Source: Scylla paramamosain
Taxonomy: Eukaryota; Arthropoda; Malacostraca; Decapoda; Portunidae
Reading direction: 5' to 3'
Assembly (NCBI RefSeq): GCF_035594125.1
Contig: NC_087181.1
Coordinates: 5,843,427 to 5,907,426 of the forward strand
Length of the DNA stretch: 64,000 nt
In this document: piece by piece, positions 26,022-39,876 of the stretch
Layout of the letters: every line of letters starts with the position of its first letter
Position numbering within the stretch: position 1 is the first letter of the stretch
Made by a program: the position numbers and the translations under genes
The notes under the pieces: model-generated
What the model saw: only the letters and a program-made list of their open reading frames with translations
What the model was told of the DNA's origin: nothing
The model's database searches: none

Positions 26022-26881
26022 AATAAATGCACTCCATCCCTGGCATATAAAGTGTTCCTACCATAGAAGAGGTCCCAGTTGTTGATGAACGTCCATTCAT
26101 TATTCTTACAATGATTTGCGAGCCTGCAATTCACTATAGTAGTATTGTACAGCCACTCATTTCCAACTTCCCTCCTCGGCAAGACATCACATACCATATG
26201 GATCTTTCCCTTGTCCCTAATCTTATCCAAAGCCTGCCTAAACCTCCTGAACAGCTCCACACTCTGACCTCACCAAGGTCATTCCCTCCTGCGCTGAGAA
26301 AACAATGGGGCTTGGTACCATCATTTTCCATGCACATACATGTCTCTGCTATCTTCCCTATCCCAGCCCCTGGCAAACACACCCTTGACCTACACTTCCT
26401 ATCTTTGGCACAAAACACACTATCTACATAAGTGCCTAACCTGACTATCACTAAGCACAAGCACTCTACCTTGGGGCAGGGTAACTGCATCTGCCCTCTC
26501 CTTCTCTTTGTCTCCTCCCACCATGTCCACCTCCTCCTCTGTCACACCCTTGAACAGACTGAAGGGATTCCTCATCTCCATGTGGCACATCTCCAGGCGA
26601 GGCACCTTGAGTACCTTCAACCGCTTAGCATCCCTTCATACAACTAACTGCTCCTGCATTGCCTTACTAGGTAAGGTGATGGCAGGGCACGATCCTCCCT
26701 CAGGTGCTGAGATCCTCTCACAGAACTCAGCCTGCAGGTCTGAGATCTTCTTATGAAACTCAGCCTGCACATCCGAGATCCTTTGATGGAACTCAGCCTC
26801 CAGCTCTGAGACCTTTGCAACAAAGGCCTTGAGAATAGGAGAACTAATACAACTAGATGACTCAGCAACACAAGGTTCCAT
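25913..26881 (-). pseudogene. LINE-B ORF1: coiled coil plus SGNH-hydrolase-like domain
   Basis: The start (MEPCVAESSSC, 26881) is followed by near-identical 11-residue repeats, ISDVQAEFHKK and ISDLQAEFCER, a coiled coil. Then, across three frames, come the three SGNH blocks: LVLSDSQVRHL (block I Ser), AGGNDLGEV (block III Asn) and YARDGVHL (block V Asp/His). An esterase domain in ORF1 is known for some CR1 and L2 LINEs. At least two frameshifts (near 26430 and 26200) break this copy. Confidence 0.8.
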
Positions 26882-26944
26882 GTCTACACTAGCCAGTTAT
26901 AGTGCCAGGTTACTGCTCGCTAAACATGTCCATTTGCTAGGAAC

Positions 26945-27775
26945 TCTGACCTGAGACTCATAGCAGAATGGAAACTTGAGATGAAGTTGCAGAGAGAAGG
27001 ATAGAAGCTATAGGAGGATAGCTTGGAAATCAAAGTTTTGTGCCAGACTCTATCAAAAAGTTTTGGTATGTCCAACACAGCAACAAAAGTTTCACCAAAA
27101 TCCTTAAAAAAAGGTTGACTAAGACTCAGTAAGGATCACCAGTAGAGCAGCCTTGACAGAACTCATACTGGCAATCAGATAGAAGGTTGTGAAGTGATAG
27201 ATGTTTAAGAATCTTCCTGTTGAGGATAGATTAAAAAACTTTAGAAAGGCAGGAAATTAAAGCAATAGGATGGTAGTTTGAGGGATTAAAACAGTCATCC
27301 TTTTTATGAACAGGCTGAATGTAGGCAAACTTCCAGCTAGAAAGAAAGGTAGATGTTGAGAGACAGTTGGAAGAGTTTGACTAGACAAGGTGCAAGCATG
27401 GAGGCACAATTTCGGAGAACAATAGGAGGGTCCCTGTCAGGTCTATAAGCCTTCCGAGAGTTTAGGCTATTGAGGGTATGGAAAACTTCATTGTAAAGGA
27501 TCTTAATGGGTAGCATGAAGTAGTCGGAAGATGGAGGAGAGGGAGAAACAAGCCAGAAATCATCCAAGGTAGAATTTTTAGCAAAGGTTTGAGCAAAGAG
27601 TTCAGCTTTAGAAATAGATGAGACAGCAGTAGTGCCATCATGTTGAAATAAAAGAAGGAAAGATGAAGAGGCAAAGTTATTTGAGATGTTTTTGGCTAGG
27701 TGCCAAAAATCATGAAAGGAGTCAGATCTTGAAAGATTTTGACACTTTATAAATGAAGGAGCTTTTGGCTATTCT
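26945..27775 (-). mobile_element. LINE-A copy 5, internal fragment
   Basis: A minus-strand LINE-A segment covering part of the RT. It has NSRKAYRPDRDPPIVLRNCAS in the frame 27567-27337, where the family has NPQKAYGPDGVPPIVL. Both ends are truncated and it carries many changes, so it is an older copy. Confidence 0.8.
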
Positions 27776-28044
27776 TTAAAATTCACCTCTAATTTTTCAA
27801 TTCTTTACCTTCATTGTACATTATTGTTGACATGCCTATAGGACAGTTTTGGTTGGTCTTTGCATTTATCTGTTAATATGTTTTTTGTATTTTCTTTGCT
27901 CTTCTCTTTGTATTGTTTTGGTTAGTCTTTACATTTATCTGTTATATGTTTTTTGTATTTTCTTTGCCCTTCTCTTTGTATTGTAACATATTTATTATTC
28001 TTATGTATTCTGCCCACTAATCTTGTCTTCTTCCTCTCTTCAAT
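27776..28044. other. Short spacer between LINE-A copies
   Basis: AT-rich sequence with an internal near-duplicate of about 75 bp: TTTTGGTTGGTCTTTGCATT near 27850 and a similar string near 27920. No coding motif. Confidence 0.45.
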
Positions 28045-29545
28045 TTTTCCTTGCCGAGTCAAACTCTTTCAGCTCTGTCTGTCATCATCTACCTTTCCTT
28101 CTTACTGGAAGTTTGCCTACATTCAGCCTGTTCCTAAAAAGGGTGACCGTTCTAATCCTTCAAACTACCGTCCTATTGCTTTAATTTCCTACCTATCTAA
28201 AGTTTTTTAATCTATCCTCAACAGGAAGATTCTTAAACATCTATCACTTCACAACCTTCTATCTAATCGCCAGTATGGGTTCCGTCAAGGCTGCTCTACT
28301 GGTGATCTTCTGGCTTTCCTTACTGAGTCTTGGTCATCCTCTTTTAGAGATTTTGGTGAAACTTTTGCTGTTGCCTTGGACATATCAAAAGCTTTTGATA
28401 GAGTCTGGCACAAAGCTTTGATTTCCAAACTACCCTCCTACAGTTTATATCTTTCTCTCTGTAACTTCATCTCAAGTTTCCTTTTTGACCGTTCTATTGC
28501 TGCTGTGGTAGATGGTCACTGTTCTTCTCCTAAATCTATTAACAGTGGTGTTCCTCAGGGTTCTGTCCTGTCACCCACTCTCTTATTGTTCATTAATGAT
28601 CTAAACCAAACTTCTTGTCCTATCCACTCCTACGCTGATGATACCACCCTGCACTTTTCCTCGTCTTTTCATAGACGTCCAACCCTTCAGGAGGTAAACA
28701 AATCATGCAGGGAAGCCACAGAACGCTTGACTTCTGATCTTTCTAAAATTTCTGTTTGGGGCAGAGCAAACTTGGTATTGTTCAATGCCTCAAAAACTCA
28801 ATTCCTCCATCTATCAACTCAACACAATCTTCCAGACAACTATCTCCTCTTCTTCAATGACACTCAACTGTCCCCCTCTTCTACACTGAACATCCTCAGT
28901 CTGTCCTTTACTTATAATCTGAACTGGAAAATTCACATCTCATCTCTAGCTAAAACAGCTTCTATGAAGTTAGGCGTTCTGAGACGTCTCCGCCAGTTTT
29001 TCTCACCCCCCCAGCTGCTAACTCTGTACAAGGGCCTTATCCATCCATGTATGGAGTATGCTTCACATGTCTGGGGGGGGTTCCACTCAATCTGCTCTTC
29101 TAGACAGGGTGGAATCAAAAGCTTTTCGTCTCATCGACTCCTCTCCTCTAACTGACTGTCTTTAGCCTCTCTCTCACTGCCGCAATGTTGCATATCTAGC
29201 TGTCTTCTACCGCTATTTTCATGCTAACTGCTCTTCTGATCTTGCTAACTGCATGCCTCCCCTCCTTCCACAGCCTCGCTGCACAAGACTTTCTTCTTTC
29301 TCTCACCCCTATTCTGTCCACCTCTCTAACGCAAGAGAGGTAAACTCTGGAACTCCCTGCCTGCTTCTGTATTTCCACCTTCCTATGACTTGAATTTTTT
29401 CAAGAGGGAGGTTTCAAGACACTTACTCATCAATTTTTGACCACTGCTTTGACCCTTTTATGGGACTGGCATTTCAGTGGGCATATTTTTTTATTGGATT
29501 TTTGTTGCCCTTGGCCAGTGTCCTTCCTACATAAAAAAAAAAAAG
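28045..29545 (+). mobile_element. LINE-A copy 6, 5'-truncated
   Basis: It begins in the RT fingers (KLFQLCLSSSTFPSYWKFAY) and runs through SGVPQGSVLSPT, YADDTTL and HPCMEYASHVWGG to a poly(A) at 29532-29544. It has small deletions within the palm (two codons near 28590 and one near 28605) and a deletion of about 40 bp near 29338 that removes the NQYSQSFIPFS region. The longest frame is 28376-29155. Confidence 0.92.
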
Positions 29546-29559
29546 CATCTCTTTTTTGT

Positions 29560-31340
<1,781 letters not shown>

Positions 31341-31343
31341 GCA

Positions 31344-31974
31344 TTTTTTTTTTTTTTTATGTAGGAAGGACACTGGCCAAGGGCAACAAAAATCCAATAA
31401 AAAAAAATGCCCACTGAAATGCCAGTCCCATAAAAGAATCAAAGCAGTGGTCAAAAATTGATGAATAAGTGTCTTGAAACCTCCCTCTTGAAGGAATTCA
31501 AGTCATAGGAAGGTGGAAATACAGAAGCAGGCAGGGAGTTCCAGAGTTTACCAGAGAAAGGGATGAATGATTGAGAGTACTGGTTAACTCCTGCATTAGA
31601 GAGGTGGACAGAATAGGGATGAGAGAAAGAAGAAAGTCTTGTGCAGCAAGGCTGCGGGAGGAGGGGAGGCATGCAGTTAGCAAGATCAGAAGAGCAGTTA
31701 GCATGAAAATAGCGGTAGAAGACAGCTAGAGATGCAACATTGTGGCAGTGAGAGAGAGGCTGAAGACAGTCAATTAGAGGAGAGGAGTTGATGAGACAAA
31801 AAGCCTTTGATTCCACCCTGTCTAGAAGAGCAGTATGAGTGGAACCCCCCGAGACATGTGAAGCATACTCCATATATGGACGGATAAGGCCCTTGTACAG
31901 AGTTAGCAGCTGGAGGGTGAGAAAAACTGGCGGAGACGTCTCAGAACACCTAACTTCATAGAAGGTGTTTTATT
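31344..31974 (-). mobile_element. LINE-A 3' unit III of a tandem array
   Basis: The copy's poly(A) tail is the T run at 31344-31360. The body holds the ORF2 C-terminus (31873-31451: MEYASHV, then WNSLPASVFPPSYDL). It ends at TTCTATGAAG beside the next unit's tail. Length about 630 bp. Confidence 0.9.
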
Positions 31975-32604
31975 TTATTTTTTTTTTTTATATAGGATGG
32001 ACACTGGCAAAGGGCAACAAAAATCCAATAAAAAGATATGCCCAATGAAATGCCAGTCCCATAAAAGGGTCAAAGCAGTGGTCAAAAATTGATGAATAAG
32101 TGTCTTGAAACCTCCCTCTTGATGGAATTCAAGTCATAGGAAGGTGGAAATACAGAAGCAGGCAGGGAGTTCCAGAGTTTACCAGAGAAAGGGATGAATG
32201 ATTGAGAATACTGGTTAACTCTTGCATTAGAGAGGTGGACAGAATAGGGGTGAAAGAAAGAAGAAAGTCTTGTGCAGCGAGGCCGCGGAAGGAGGGGAGG
32301 CATGCAGTTAGCAAGATCAGAAGAGCAGTTAGCATGAAAATAGCGGTAAAAGACAGCTAGACATGCAACATTGCGGCAGTTAGAGAGAGGCTGAAGACAG
32401 TCAGTTAGAGGAGAGGAGTCGATGAGACGAAAAGCTTTTGATTCCACCCTGTCTAGAAGAGCAGTATGAGTAGAACCCCCCCCGACATGTGAAGCATACT
32501 CCATACATGGACGGATAAGGCCCTTGTACAGGGTTAGCAGCTGGGGGGTGAGAAAAACTGGCGGAGATGTCTCAGAACACCTAACTTCATAGAAGCTGTT
32601 TTAG
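31975..32604 (-). mobile_element. LINE-A 3' unit II of a tandem array
   Basis: A second unit of about 630 bp, with tail T run at 31977-31990 and ORF2 C-terminus in the frame 32504-32082. It breaks off at AAAACAGCTTCTATGAAG, essentially the same point as unit III. Confidence 0.9.
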
Positions 32605-35600
32605 TTTTTTTTTTTTTTTTAATGTAGGAAGGACACTGGCCAAGGGCAGCAAAAATCCAATAAAAAAATATGCCCACTGAAATGCCAGTCCCATAAAAAG
32701 GTCAAAGCAGTGGTCAAAAATTGATGAATATGTGTCTTGAAACCTCCCTCTTGAAGGAATTCAAGTCATAGGAAGGTGGAAATACAGAAGCAGGCAGGGA
32801 GTTCCAGAGTTTACCAGATAAAGGGATGAATGATTGAGAATACTGGTTAACTCTTGCATTAGAGAGGTGGACAGAATAGGGATGAGAGAAAGAAGAAAGT
32901 CTTGTGCAGTGAGGCCACGGAAGGAGGGGAAGCATGCAGTTAGCAGGATCAGAAGAGCAGTTAGCATGAAAATAGTGGTAAAAGACAGCTAGATATGCAA
33001 CATTGCGGCAGTGAGAGAGAGGCTGAAGACAGTCAGTTAGAGGAGAGGAGTCGATAAGATGAAAAGCCTTTGATTCCACCTTGCCTAGAAGAGCAGTATG
33101 AGTGGAACCCCCCAGACATGTGAAGCATACTCCATACATAGACGGATAAGGCCCTTGTACAGAGTTAGCAGCTGGGGTGTGAGAAAAACTGGCGGAGACG
33201 TCTCAGAACGCCTAACTTCATAGAAGCTGTTTTAGCTAGAGATGAGATGTGAAGTTTCCAGTTCAGATTATAAGTAAAGGACAGACCGAGGATGTTCAGT
33301 GTAGAAGAGGGAGACAGTTGAGTGTCATTGAAGAAGAGGGGATAGTTGTCTGGAAGGTTGTGTAAAGTTGATAGATGGAGGAATTGAGTTTTTGAGGCAT
33401 TGAACAATACCAAGTTTGCTCTGCCCCAATCAGAAATTTTAGAAAGATCAGAAGTCAAGCGTTCTGTGGCTTCCCTGCATGATATGTTTACCTCCTGAAG
33501 GGTTGGACGTCTATGAAAAGATGTGGAAAAGTGCAGGGTGGTATCATCAGCATAGGAGTGGATAGGACAAGAAGTTTGGTTTAGAAGATCATTAATGAAT
33601 AATAAGAAGAGAGTGGCTGACAGGACAGAACTCTGAGGAACAGCACTGTTAATAAATTTAGGAGAACAGTGACCGTCTACCACAGCAGCAATAGAACGGT
33701 CAGAAAGGAAACTTGAGATGAAGTTACAGAGAGAAGGATAGAAACCGTAGGAGGGTAGTTTAGAAATCAAAGCTTTGTGCCAGACTCTATCAAAAGCTTT
33801 TGATATGTCCAAGGCAACAGCAAAAGTTTCACTGAAATCTCTGAAAGAGGATGATCAAGACTCAGTAAGGAAAGCCAGATGATCACCAGTAGAGCGGCCT
33901 TGATGGAACCCATACTGGCGATCAGATAGAAGGTTGTGAAGTGATAGATGTTTCAGAATCTTCCTGTTGAGGATAGATTCAAAAACTTTAGATAGGCAGG
34001 AAATTAAAGCAATAGGATGGTAGTTTGAAGGATTAGAACGGTTACCCTTTTTAGGAACAGGTTGTATGTAGGCAAACTTCCAGCAAGAAGGAAAGGTAGA
34101 TGTTGACAGACAGAGCTGAAAGAGTTTCACTAGGCAAGGTGCAAGCATGGAGGTACAGTTTCGGAGAACAATAGGAGGGACCCCATCAGGTCCATAAGTC
34201 TTTTGAGGGTTTAGGCCAGCAAAGGCATGGAAAACATCATTGCGAAGAATTTTAATACGTGGCATGAAGTAGTCAGAAGGTGGAGGAGAGGGAGGAACAA
34301 GCCCAGAATCGTCCAAGATAGAGTTTTTAGCAAAGGTTTGAGCAAAGAGTTCAGCTTTAGAAATAGATGTGATAGCAGTGGTGCCATCTGGTTGAAATAG
34401 AGGAGGGAAAGAAGAAGAAGCAAAGTTATTGGAGATATTTTTGGCTAGATGCCAGAAATCACGAGGGGAGTTAGATCTTGAAAGGTTTTGACATTTTCTG
34501 TTAATGATAGAGTTTTTGGCTAGTTGGAGAACAGACTTGGCATGGTTCGGGGAATAAATATAAAGTGCATGAGATTCTGGTGATGGAAGGCTTAAGTACC
34601 TTTTGTGGGCCACCTCTCTATCATGTATAGCACGAGAACAAGCTGTGTTAAACCAAGGTTTAGAAGGTTTAGGACGAGAAAAAGAGTGAGGAATGTACTA
34701 CTCCATGCCAGACACTATCACCTCTGTTATGCGTTCAGCACACAAAGACGGGTCTCTGACATGGAAGCAGTAGTCATTCCAAGGAAAATCAGCAAAATAC
34801 CTCCTCAGGTCCCCCCAACTAGCAGAGGCAAAATGCCAGAGGCACCTTCGCTTAGGGGGGATCCTGAGGAGGGATTGGAGCAATAGGTCAAGATAAAGAT
34901 ATGAGATTGTGATCGGAGGAGCCCAACGGAGAAGAAAGGGTGACAGCATAAGCAGAAGGATTAGAGGTCAGGAAAAGGTCAAGAATGTTGGGCATATCTC
35001 CAAGACGGTCAGGAATACGAATAGGATGTTGCACCAATTGCTCTAGGTCATGGAGGATAGCAAAGTTGTAGGCTAGTTCACCAGGATGGTCAGTGAAGGG
35101 AGAGGAAAGCCAAAGCTGGTGGTGAACATTGAAGTCTCCAAAAATGGAGATCTCTGTGAAAGGGAAGAGGGTCAGAATGTGCTCCACTTTGGAAGTTAAG
35201 TAGTCAAAGAATTTCTTATAGTCAGAGGAGTTAGGTGAGAGGTATACAGCACAGATAAATTTAGTATGAGAGTGACTCTGTAGTTGTAGTCAGATGGTGG
35301 AAAACTCGGAAGATTCAAGAGCGTGGGCACGAGAGCAGGTTAAGTCATTGCCCACTTAAACGCAGCATCCAGCTTTGGATTGAAAATGAGGATAGAGAAA
35401 GTAGGAGGGAACAGAAAAGGGGCTACTGTCAGTTGCCTCAGACACCTGAGTTTCAGTGAGGAAAAGAAGATGAGGTTTAGAAGAGGAGAGGTGGTGTTCT
35501 ACAGATTGAAAATTAGATCTTAGACCGCAAATGTTGCAGAAGTTAATGAAGAAAAAGTTGAGGGGGGTGTCAAGACACTTAGGGTTGTCGACAGAAAGGC

Positions 35601-35880
35601 AGTCCGACCTGGGGACATTTATGGTCCCCTCCCCAGATGGGGACTCGGAGGCTAGTGTAGGAGTTGCAATGATGATTTTAAAATTTTTTAGTGAAGGGTG
35701 TGTGCGTTATCAGGTGCTTGTAGTTTTGTGTGGAGGAAGAGAGTTGTCTTTAGAGGGCAGGCTGTGACTGCCCCTTTGTGTTGTGATACACAAAGGGAAA
35801 CGTTCAGTGAGGTCACTGCTGGGTTTAATGATAAGTTCACAGCACCCCCTGAACAGTGCTTTAGACCTCACTGGGAGTAA
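32605..35880 (-). mobile_element. LINE-A copy 7, long copy at the head of the tandem array
   Basis: Tail T run at 32605-32620. The minus-strand ORF2 lies in pieces: C-terminus (33139-32714), palm (33812-33165, YADDTTL intact but the SGVPQGSVL box changed to SAVPQSSVL), fingers (34613-33855) and endonuclease (35187-34888, with [10 protein letters not shown] and a [10 protein letters not shown] stretch holding the catalytic Asp-His pair). The 5' region to about 35880 is partly shared with copy 4. Confidence 0.92.
33855..34613 (-). pseudogene. LINE-A ORF2, RT fingers
   Basis: 253 open codons, the longest for this segment. It holds AHKRYLSLPSPESHALYI, TYGPDGVPPIVLRN, FPSCWKFAYIQPVPKKGN and NYHPIALISCLSKVFESIL, then QYGFHQGRSTGDHLAFL. 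The frame ends at a TGA near 33855, where other copies continue, so one change closed it. Confidence 0.85.
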
Positions 35881-36400
35881 TTATCGTTTCAGCAGGTGTC
35901 TACTGCCTCCTCCTAGCTACCACAACTTTTCCTTAATGCTATATTTTCCTTTTCTGGGTAAGTGATCATGCCCTCCTGTTCTGATACCATTTTCTCTAAC
36001 ATTAAGTTTCCTGAGCACTGTCATCCTAGGTATGTCAATGTCTTCTGGTATGAAGCCCCAAAACTCTCTCATACCTGGACTTTTATGAACAATGTCCAGC
36101 CAATTTCCCATATTGCCTTTGCCCTTGGCCATTTATTTATGGTCATCAGTTGATCCTCCCCTTGACCAGACACCACTTTGTCTCCTGCTACATATTTACT
36201 TTAAAACATTTTCTTCTGGTTTCTATATGGACTAATCTTTTATTTGGTGTATCCTAAAATGAACTGAGGAAGTATTATTTGTGCTGCATGGATACTGTGA
36301 TGGCTGAGACCATACCAAGACAAAAGGCGTGACTGATATCAGACACACCAACTTCTCAAAAATATCAACAAAGCACCCAAGAGGGGAGATGTTTTCATGT
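35881..36400. other. Unidentified sequence between LINE-A copies
   Basis: A minus-strand frame at 36132-35917 (72 codons, with EFWGFIPEDIDIPRMTVLRK) may be a fragment of a mobile-element protein, but I do not recognise it. Nothing else is supported. Confidence 0.35.
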
Positions 36401-36750
36401 TGTTTTCATGTCCTCATTGTCCTTAACCCTCAAAAGGCTTATGGACCTGATGGGTTTCCTCCTATTGTTCTCCAAAACTATGCCTCCATTCTTGCACCTT
36501 GCCTAATCAAGCTCTTCCAGCTCTGTCTATCAGCATCTACCTTTCTTTCTTGCTGGAAATTTCTTTACTTTCAGTCTGTTCCTGAAAAGGGTTACTACTC
36601 TAATCCCTTAAACTACTGTCCTATTACTTTGATTTCCTGCCTCTCTAAAGTTTCTGAATCAATCCTCATCAGAAAGATTCTTAAACATCTATCACTTCAC
36701 AACCTTCTATCTGATCACTAGTATGGGTTCCATCAGGGCCAGTCTACTGG
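36401..36750 (+). mobile_element. LINE-A copy 8, internal fragment
   Basis: A plus-strand frame with NPQKAYGPDGFPPIVLQNYA, then NYCPITLISCLSKVSESIL and HNLLSDH, followed past a stop by YGFHQGQSTG. Truncated at both ends and rather diverged. Confidence 0.82.
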
Positions 36751-36759
36751 AAAATGAAT

Positions 36760-37520
36760 GATGGGGAAGCCCTCTTGAAGAGGTCTTCCCGGAATATGCA
36801 GCAAAATACTGCTGCTGAAATGCGTAGTGGGGAACGTGTATCCTTGCCTCATGCCACTCCCTCTCTGTTTTGGGTGTGGGCACCCGTGGTGCTGTCAGCA
36901 AAGTTGAGGGTATGATGCATGGTGGAATGTGTGAATCCATGCTCTTACAGATCCTCATAACCACTTTTCTTTCTGTTATTATGTGGGTGCTGGACTATAC
37001 ATGTTCTTGAATTACACAAAGAAGAGTCTGTTGATCCTGACATTCCACAGGGAAAACAAAGAAACACTTTGAGTCCCACTTGACTCCACCCACAACTCAT
37101 GTTCCTTGCAAAAGCTGGCCATCGTTATGTTTTCTTTTTCTCCAAATTTTGCCTCATCAGTTTCTACTGTTGTTCCAGCACCACCAAGTTTCCCACAATG
37201 TTTCTTTGTGCAGTAGTTGACTGCCACCTCCCAACAAAATGAAAACCAGTCAGTCACAATCAGGATACTACACCTAACTTTCCTGGCAGTGTCACTGACA
37301 GTGAGATGCCTCTTACACCAAAAAAAATGTCAACAGGATTATTTGTTGGAAGTTGAGACATGAATTGGAAAACCATGTGCTTTTCAGTGCTGACAGGTGA
37401 AATAGACACCGCTGGATTGTCAGTTTCTTGTTTTTCAGCACTTTTCTTTGCTTGTCACAGTGGAAAAGCAGATGTTTATTAAAATTAATGTCACTATCAC
37501 ACTTTGGACACTTACACTTG
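36760..37520 (-). pseudogene. Merlin / IS1595-like transposase relic
   Basis: Minus-strand order: a KCPKCDSDINFNKHLLFHCD zinc-ribbon-like start (about 37510), then TDWFSFCWEV and a LGGAGTTVETDEAKFGEKEN stretch (37257-37012) with the first catalytic Asp. Next come FFVFPVECQDQQTLL and then HIITERKVVMR. Last is a PTPKTEREWHEARIHVPHY stretch in the frame 36964-36707, equivalent to the AHTNxxEGxW end of the family. Merlin is the eukaryotic relative of IS1016/IS1595 DDE transposases. Stops and shifts break it, and no terminal repeats were found. Confidence 0.75.
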
Positions 37521-38219
37521 ACAGTACGTGTAATTTGTCCATGGCTGCAGAGAAATTCATTACATGTTTGAATTTCTGCAAAAGTTGAATTAAAATGAGA
37601 TTACAGCTGCAGGACATGTCGACCATGTTTGACAAACACAAGTAATATGGAGTCCTTGCTGACATGTAAGTACCTATAGATACCTTTATCCATATAAGTA
37701 CCTATAGATACCTTGACCCTATATCAGAGTTTAATGTTTGACTAGTAACAACACAGGAGATTGAACCATCAATACATGGAGTGTTGAACTTGTGTGTTGT
37801 TTTAAATTGCATTTGAATGATATACATTGTTCCTTTTCCCTATCCTGGAACTAATTTCTGGAGATTTTTCTGTAAGACATTGCTGGCAATACTGAAGTAG
37901 TGGGATAAACTACAGATTTCTAGAGATTTTTCCTGAGTCATCATTGGCGATACTGCAGCAGTGAGGCAAACTAAAGATTTCTGGAGATTTATGTGTATCA
38001 TTGACAATGCTTCAGGATATGGTGACCATCACAACAGCAGCAACAGTAGCTCTCTACTTATTTTTTGGTGGTAAGAGGCAATATTTGGCTGTATTTTAGT
38101 ATTCCCCCAACAGAAAACCCTGCTTTCCTACCAGATCCCCAAGGTTGTAGGGTGTAGGAGCTGAAAACTATAGGAAATAGAGTTGTCTGAGCCTTCTTAA
38201 TATTTACCAATTGATTTAT
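37521..38219. other. No gene recognised
   Basis: Contains short local duplications (AAGTACCTATAGATACCTT twice near 37670-37710, and TTTCTGGAGATTT variants near 37857-37990). No coding motif. Confidence 0.45.
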
Positions 38220-38640
38220 AGGAGAGTGCTAGGAATGGAACAGACAATAAGTGAGCTATTGGAAAAGGTGGAAAATGGAAGTTAGACAGAGTTCTGGAGA
38301 GGATAACAAATTTTTAAGACCAGTGTGAGAAATATGAAAAGGTATTGATGAAATATGAAGAAAAAGTTGAGGTGAACTTTGAGAATGTAAAGAAAATAAG
38401 TGAAAAACAGAACCAGTGAAAGATTGAAAGAGAAGAAGAAAAGGCAAGTTTTGAAGAAATTCTGGAGAAAGAAGTAAAGGAAAAACAGAGAAGTCAGTGG
38501 TGAAGGTTATAAAAGAAAAGGAAGGGTTGGTAAAACATACAGTAGAGAAAAGAAATGTGTTGCAATGTTTGGGATTAAAGAAAAGACTCTACCAGTACCG
38601 CATGTGAGAGAAAAACAAAAAAGTGTAGCAGTTGACTTAG
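38220..38640 (+). mobile_element. LINE-C ORF1 fragment in plus orientation
   Basis: Plus-strand reading (with shifts) starts MEQTISELLEKVENG and continues as a Lys/Glu-rich coiled coil. It ends with CVAMFGIKEKTLPVPHVREK, equivalent to CVIVFGVKDKVKPIRHEREK of the minus-strand LINE-C at 31100. It abuts an oppositely oriented LINE-C copy at about 38640. Confidence 0.65.
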
Positions 38641-38962
38641 TTAACGAACTGTATATAGAGCCAAATATCCTGTTTATGTACCTTTCAGGTGATAGTGTGT
38701 CCTGAATTATTACTCCCAAAGCTTTTTCTTCATTACATACTTTTCATTATTATTTCCCCCTAGCATTTTGTAATTCCACGAAGGTCTCTTTTTGTTTTTT
38801 CCTATTTCCAACACATGGTATTTTCTGGCATTAAATTTTAGTCTCCATCTTTGACTCCATGCATGTATCTTGTCAATATCCTTTTGCATCTCCTTGCAGT
38901 CATTTTCACCCTTTATTATTTTCATTATTTTTGCATCATCAGTGAACAGGTTTATATAACTA

Positions 38963-39876
38963 CCATGTATTTTAGTATATAAGACGACACTTGAATCATC
39001 CTATTAAAAAGAAAAAAAAAGTTGGGGGGGTCATCCTATACATCAGATACAAAAATAATGATAAAATTTTATGCAAAATACTATTATGAATAAACAACAA
39101 TCTTATATTTTGACTTTTGGGGAAGTTAGACAAAATAAAATATGAATCCGTTTTGAGAAAATTAGCTTAAATGTGTTCCCATTGAAAAGTGTATAGAGAA
39201 AATTTAATGTAGTACAAGTACAAACCTCTGCTGGCATTGTATATAAATGGATAAAGCAGGAGGCTGTATGAATGTTCCTCAATTTCTTCCAAAGCTGGAG
39301 GAGGAGCTGTATAAAGATCTTCAAGGCATAGAACCCTGAGCTAAGCAGTAAAGGAAAGTAAACTGGGATAAGATGAATCTCTCCAACCTGTAATATTGTA
39401 TAAGGACAAAGTCCATATACTGAGAAAAAAATTCAACAGCACCAATGTATGTAATCAAAAGAAACATAATATATAGAAGATTATGGCTGACAGCCCAACA
39501 CATGCAGGCCGTGCAAGGCAAGGTTTTGTTTATGTTTAGGAAAACTGGTCATACCGCACATAATTTTACACTGTCTTCGTCCATCTGTCCTTTTCATGAA
39601 AATGTACAAAAACAACTGGTGGGAATTTTTTTTTTTTTAGATTTATTTTTGCACTTGAAGATGATGGTACCTTATTACTGGTAATACATTCAAGGTATCT
39701 TATTCATTGTACTGGTATATCACTGTCTCAGTTGTCTGGTGCTCATTGACCATACTACCAAACCATAGATGGTTTGGTAGTTTGGGTCTTATACCACTGA
39801 TATCAGCTAAAACCATTAAATTCAGACTGAAATTTTGGGGTTGTCTTATCTGAAAGTTCTCTTACCCTCCATAATA
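38963..39876. mobile_element. Insertion of about 0.9 kb in LINE-C, possible DNA transposon
   Basis: Sequence absent from the LINE-C copy at 58660-58720, which is continuous here. TA lies at both junctions (38961-38962 and about 39875). Inside the ends, ATAAGACGACAC on the left and the complement of ATAAGACAACCCC on the right are weakly inverted copies. No transposase motif, so class II non-autonomous is a guess. Confidence 0.45.

Larger units (their letters stand above)
24200..26881 (-). mobile_element. LINE-B copy 1 (CR1/L2-like): ORF1, endonuclease and start of RT
   Basis: The minus-strand order is coiled-coil ORF1 start (26881), SGNH-esterase-like domain, APE endonuclease (26021-25406) and RT fingers (24437-24204, with FKTPGPDEIYPRVLKECKE). 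The rest of the RT is absent because the element stops at the (ATT)n tract. The RT style fits the LINE-B copy at 40461-41744. Frameshifts in each domain show it is inactive. Confidence 0.82.
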
